From Erysipelotrichaceae bacterium (GTDB lineage: Bacteria > Bacillota_I > Bacilli_A > Erysipelotrichales > Erysipelotrichaceae), in contig JAFRKA010000021.1 in the NCBI GenBank assembly GCA_017432005.1, positions 153,403 through 217,402 of the forward strand: a stretch of DNA of 64,000 nt, in the 5' to 3' direction. The notes beneath the pieces are model-generated. The model was not told the origin of the DNA, searched no databases, and was given only the letters and a program-made list of their open reading frames with translations. Position numbers and translations under genes: made by a program. Positions 62,471-64,000 of this stretch are shown one piece after another (positions within the stretch are counted from its first letter, which is position 1; the number at the start of each line of letters is the position of its first letter).

Positions 62471-63001
62471 TCAGATTATCTCAATGTCAAGATCTGCAGC
62501 ACATTTTCGCCCCAGCTCAAGGACTTCATCATCCAGCACGGCAAAGATGATCTGCAGCTCATAATCATCGTTATTCTTGCGCCACTCATCGCAAGCCTTC
62601 AAAGCACACTGCCAGGCTTCCTTCTTCGGATAGCCATATATACCTGAAGAGATCAGCGGAAAACTGCAGCTTCTGCAGTTTCTGCTTCTGATCAGATCCA
62701 GCGAACTGCGATAGGCACTTTTCAGCAGTTCTTCCTCGTTGTGAGTCCCACCCTCATAGATCGGCCCTACCGCATGAACGATATGATCACAGAGTTCATA
62801 TCCTGAGGTGATGACGGCCTTACCAGTCTCACAATAACCGATCAGATCACATTCTTTCTGTAACTGAGAGGCTCCGGCAGCGGCAAAGATCGCTCCGCAG
62901 ACTCCTCCACCCCGCTGCAGACCGCTGTTAGCTGCGTTGACCACAGCTTCAGCGCCGGTATCGCATATACCGGTCTTTCTTATTTCGATTGTACAATTCA
63001 T
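62471..63001 (-). CDS. Macro-domain protein (ADP-ribose binding/deacetylase-like)
   Basis: 176 residues, a complete macro domain. AVVNAANSGLQRGGG then VCGAIFAAAG (about 19-43) is the MacroD-type loop; SFPLISSGIYGYPKKEA is the second loop. Such proteins remove ADP-ribose from proteins or deacetylate O-acetyl-ADP-ribose. The usual GGGGVDGAI Asp is replaced by Cys (GGGVCGAI), which may alter activity. A leader with AAAGGAAC precedes the ATG. No DarT-like toxin is adjacent. Confidence 0.88.
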   Translation of the reverse strand: MNCTIEIRKTGICDTGAEAVVNAANSGLQRGGGVCGAIFAAAGASQLQKECDLIGYCETGKAVITSGYELCDHIVHAVGPIYEGGTHNEEELLKSAYRSSLDLIRSRNCRSCSFPLISSGIYGYPKKEAWQCALKACDEWRKNNDDYELQIIFAVLDDEVLELGRKCAADLDIEII

Positions 63002-63038
63002 GTTTCCGTTCCTTTATTTCATTCTATCATCAGATCGC

Positions 63039-63068
63039 TTGGCATGTGCTTTCCTGTATTGTTATGAT
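63039..63068 (+). promoter_or_regulatory. Promoter of the WalJ-like gene, leaderless spacing
   Basis: TTGGCA (63039-63044), 18 bases, TATGAT (63063-63068), six bases, ATG. The best complete -35/-10 pair among the leaderless set. Confidence 0.7.
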
Positions 63069-63074
63069 GTTAAT

Positions 63075-63839
63075 ATGAACGAGATTTCGATCATCCCTGT
63101 CGGTTCGGGATCGACAGGAAATTCCATCTATATCGAGATCGGAAAATATCACCTGCTCATTGATATGGGCATCGGTTTTCGCAAGCTCAGGGATGCTTTA
63201 AGCATACATGACAGAAATCTGAACGACATCGATGCGATCTTTCTTACGCATTCCCATCACGATCACATCAAAGCCGCGGAAGCCATCAGCAATCATACCT
63301 GCTGTAAAGTCTTTGCCCATGCAAGTTCCATGTTCAATATCCGTAACATCCGCTCTGAACGCGTCATCATCGATACCGGAATCATCCTCGAGATCCTTCC
63401 CGGTCTGCTGGTGAAGATGTTTCCTGTTTCCCATGATTTCGCGCAGACCTGCGGATTCACTTTCAGCTGTGAAGGAAGAAAGATCGGCTATGTCACTGAC
63501 TGTGGAAAAATGAATGAAAACATCATCGAGGAACTGTCCGGTTCCGATCTGATCATAATCGAAGCCAATCATGATCTGGAGATGCTCAAGAACGGTCCAT
63601 ACCCCTTGCAGCTGCAGAAAAGGATCAGATCGAAATATGGTCATCTGTCAAATGACGAATGTGCCGATACGATCGCCATATTATGCGACAGATGCACGAA
63701 AAATTTTCTGCTTGCCCATATCTCCCTCAACAACAACACCCCGGAGAGAGCCTTAAATACTGTCAGAAACAGGCTGGGCAGAGATGATGTCTTCCTCTAT
63801 GCCTGCCCTGCCGAAGGAAACGATCTGCTTACTTTTTAA
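63075..63839 (+). CDS. Metallo-beta-lactamase-fold protein, WalJ/YycJ-like
   Basis: 254 residues. It begins ISIIPVGSGSTGNSIYIEIG; metal motif THSHHDHIKAAEAI (about 58-71), then PVSHDFAQTCGFTF and YVTDCGKM. This is the YycJ/WalJ subgroup, linked to cell-wall or DNA-repair roles in Firmicutes. walKR is not in the window. The longer upstream frame starts inside the divergent macro gene and was rejected because TATGAT is six bases before this ATG. Confidence 0.85.
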   Translation: MNEISIIPVGSGSTGNSIYIEIGKYHLLIDMGIGFRKLRDALSIHDRNLNDIDAIFLTHSHHDHIKAAEAISNHTCCKVFAHASSMFNIRNIRSERVIIDTGIILEILPGLLVKMFPVSHDFAQTCGFTFSCEGRKIGYVTDCGKMNENIIEELSGSDLIIIEANHDLEMLKNGPYPLQLQKRIRSKYGHLSNDECADTIAILCDRCTKNFLLAHISLNNNTPERALNTVRNRLGRDDVFLYACPAEGNDLLTF

Positions 63840-63859
63840 ATAAAAGAATACCGTCACAC

Positions 63860-63883
63860 TGAGGTGACCCCTCAAAGTTGGAC
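63860..63883 (-). repeat. Terminal inverted repeat of an IS3-family element
   Basis: TGAGGTGACCCC then a CAAAGTTGGAC stretch, a typical IS3/IS150-type end starting with TG. It lies just outside the transposase stop, so it is the right (OrfB-side) end. The other end and target duplication are outside the window. Confidence 0.7.
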
Positions 63884-64000
63884 CTAATTATTCAATTGTA
63901 ACTTAGACAAGGATTGCTGCCTGTATGCCAAAGGCGACAGTCCTTTTCTTTTTGCGTTTATTCTTTCCGCATTGTAGTAGAGAATGTACTCCTCCATGGC
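63884..64000 (-). mobile_element. IS3-family transposase OrfB, C-terminal end
   Basis: The last 38 codons of a transposase running off the right edge: EEYILYYNAERI, then KGLSPLAYRQQ near the end. YYN...R...L..LSP..YR is the hallmark of IS3-family (IS150 group) rve integrase C-termini. Intact as far as seen. Confidence 0.85.

Noticed and set aside
62471..63001. Macro domain as a DarG-type antitoxin
   Set aside because: No DarT-like ADP-ribosyltransferase is adjacent on either side.

Overview
This window is chromosomal core DNA from a low-to-moderate G+C Firmicute. The best guess is the class Erysipelotrichia or a close relative. The support is gene order shared with Bacillus (ffh-rpsP-khpA-rimM-trmD-rplS-rbgA-rnhB-dprA-topA-trmFO-xerC, rnjB next to ftsK, recJ-apt-relA-hisS-aspS, murC-ytxG-ytxH-ccpA) combined with a stripped gene set: no sporulation or motility genes, a dcw cluster that stops at mraY, and a small protein resembling one known from mycoplasmas. 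No plasmid, prophage, CRISPR or defence island is visible. The only mobile DNA is the end of an IS3-family element at the right edge. Nearly all genes are on the minus strand, so 'upstream' usually means higher coordinates. No gap without a gene exceeds 300 bases; the longest are about 280 bases (33641-33920, mraZ control region and two hairpins) and 235 bases (24281-24515, T-box leader).

Layout. 1-13400: tail of an LTA-synthase-like gene, then xerC, trmFO, topA, dprA, rnhB, rbgA, a metallo-beta-lactamase-fold protein, lepB, rplS, a HAD phosphatase, trmD, rimM, khpA, rpsP, a SRAP-type DNA-protein crosslinking enzyme and ffh. 13400-24500: ssb, ftsK, an RNase J paralogue with lost metal ligands (J2 type), an ABC-F ATPase, miaB, a ferredoxin, aspS and hisS behind a T-box. 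24500-34100: relA, apt, recJ, mraY, a PASTA-bearing transpeptidase, ftsL, rsmH and mraZ with a tandem operator array, then rpmF and yceD. 34500-41300: tmcAL, yebC, ptsI, a small protein, hpf, a DUF2779-type nuclease-like protein and a zinc-ribbon membrane protein. 41300-47300: a sugar-use cluster (glk, galK, mglBAC) with a perfect cre site. 47300-59500: rimO, a MATE transporter, a DEAD-box helicase, ispH, a lipid flippase, tyrS, ccpA, ytxH, ytxG, murC and an unknown protein. 59500-64000: lipoproteins, radC, a VanZ-like protein, a SAF-domain protein, a macro domain, a WalJ-like protein and the IS3 end.

The most striking signal is promoter architecture. At nine genes a TATAAT-like -10 box ends exactly six bases before the start codon, which puts the predicted transcription start on the A or G of ATG/GTG. 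Six more genes have 7-10 bases. None of these genes has a usable Shine-Dalgarno sequence, while other genes in the window have strong GGAGG sites. Twice the -10 box is a perfect palindrome between divergent genes, so one short AT block can serve both directions. Several of these promoters sit directly behind the U-tract of the preceding gene's terminator. Together this suggests many leaderless mRNAs beside classical leadered ones, in very compact intergenic DNA.

Carbon control is coherent: a CcpA-like regulator is encoded in the window, and cre-like sites lie in the promoters of the mgl operon (perfect) and ptsI (12 of 14 positions).
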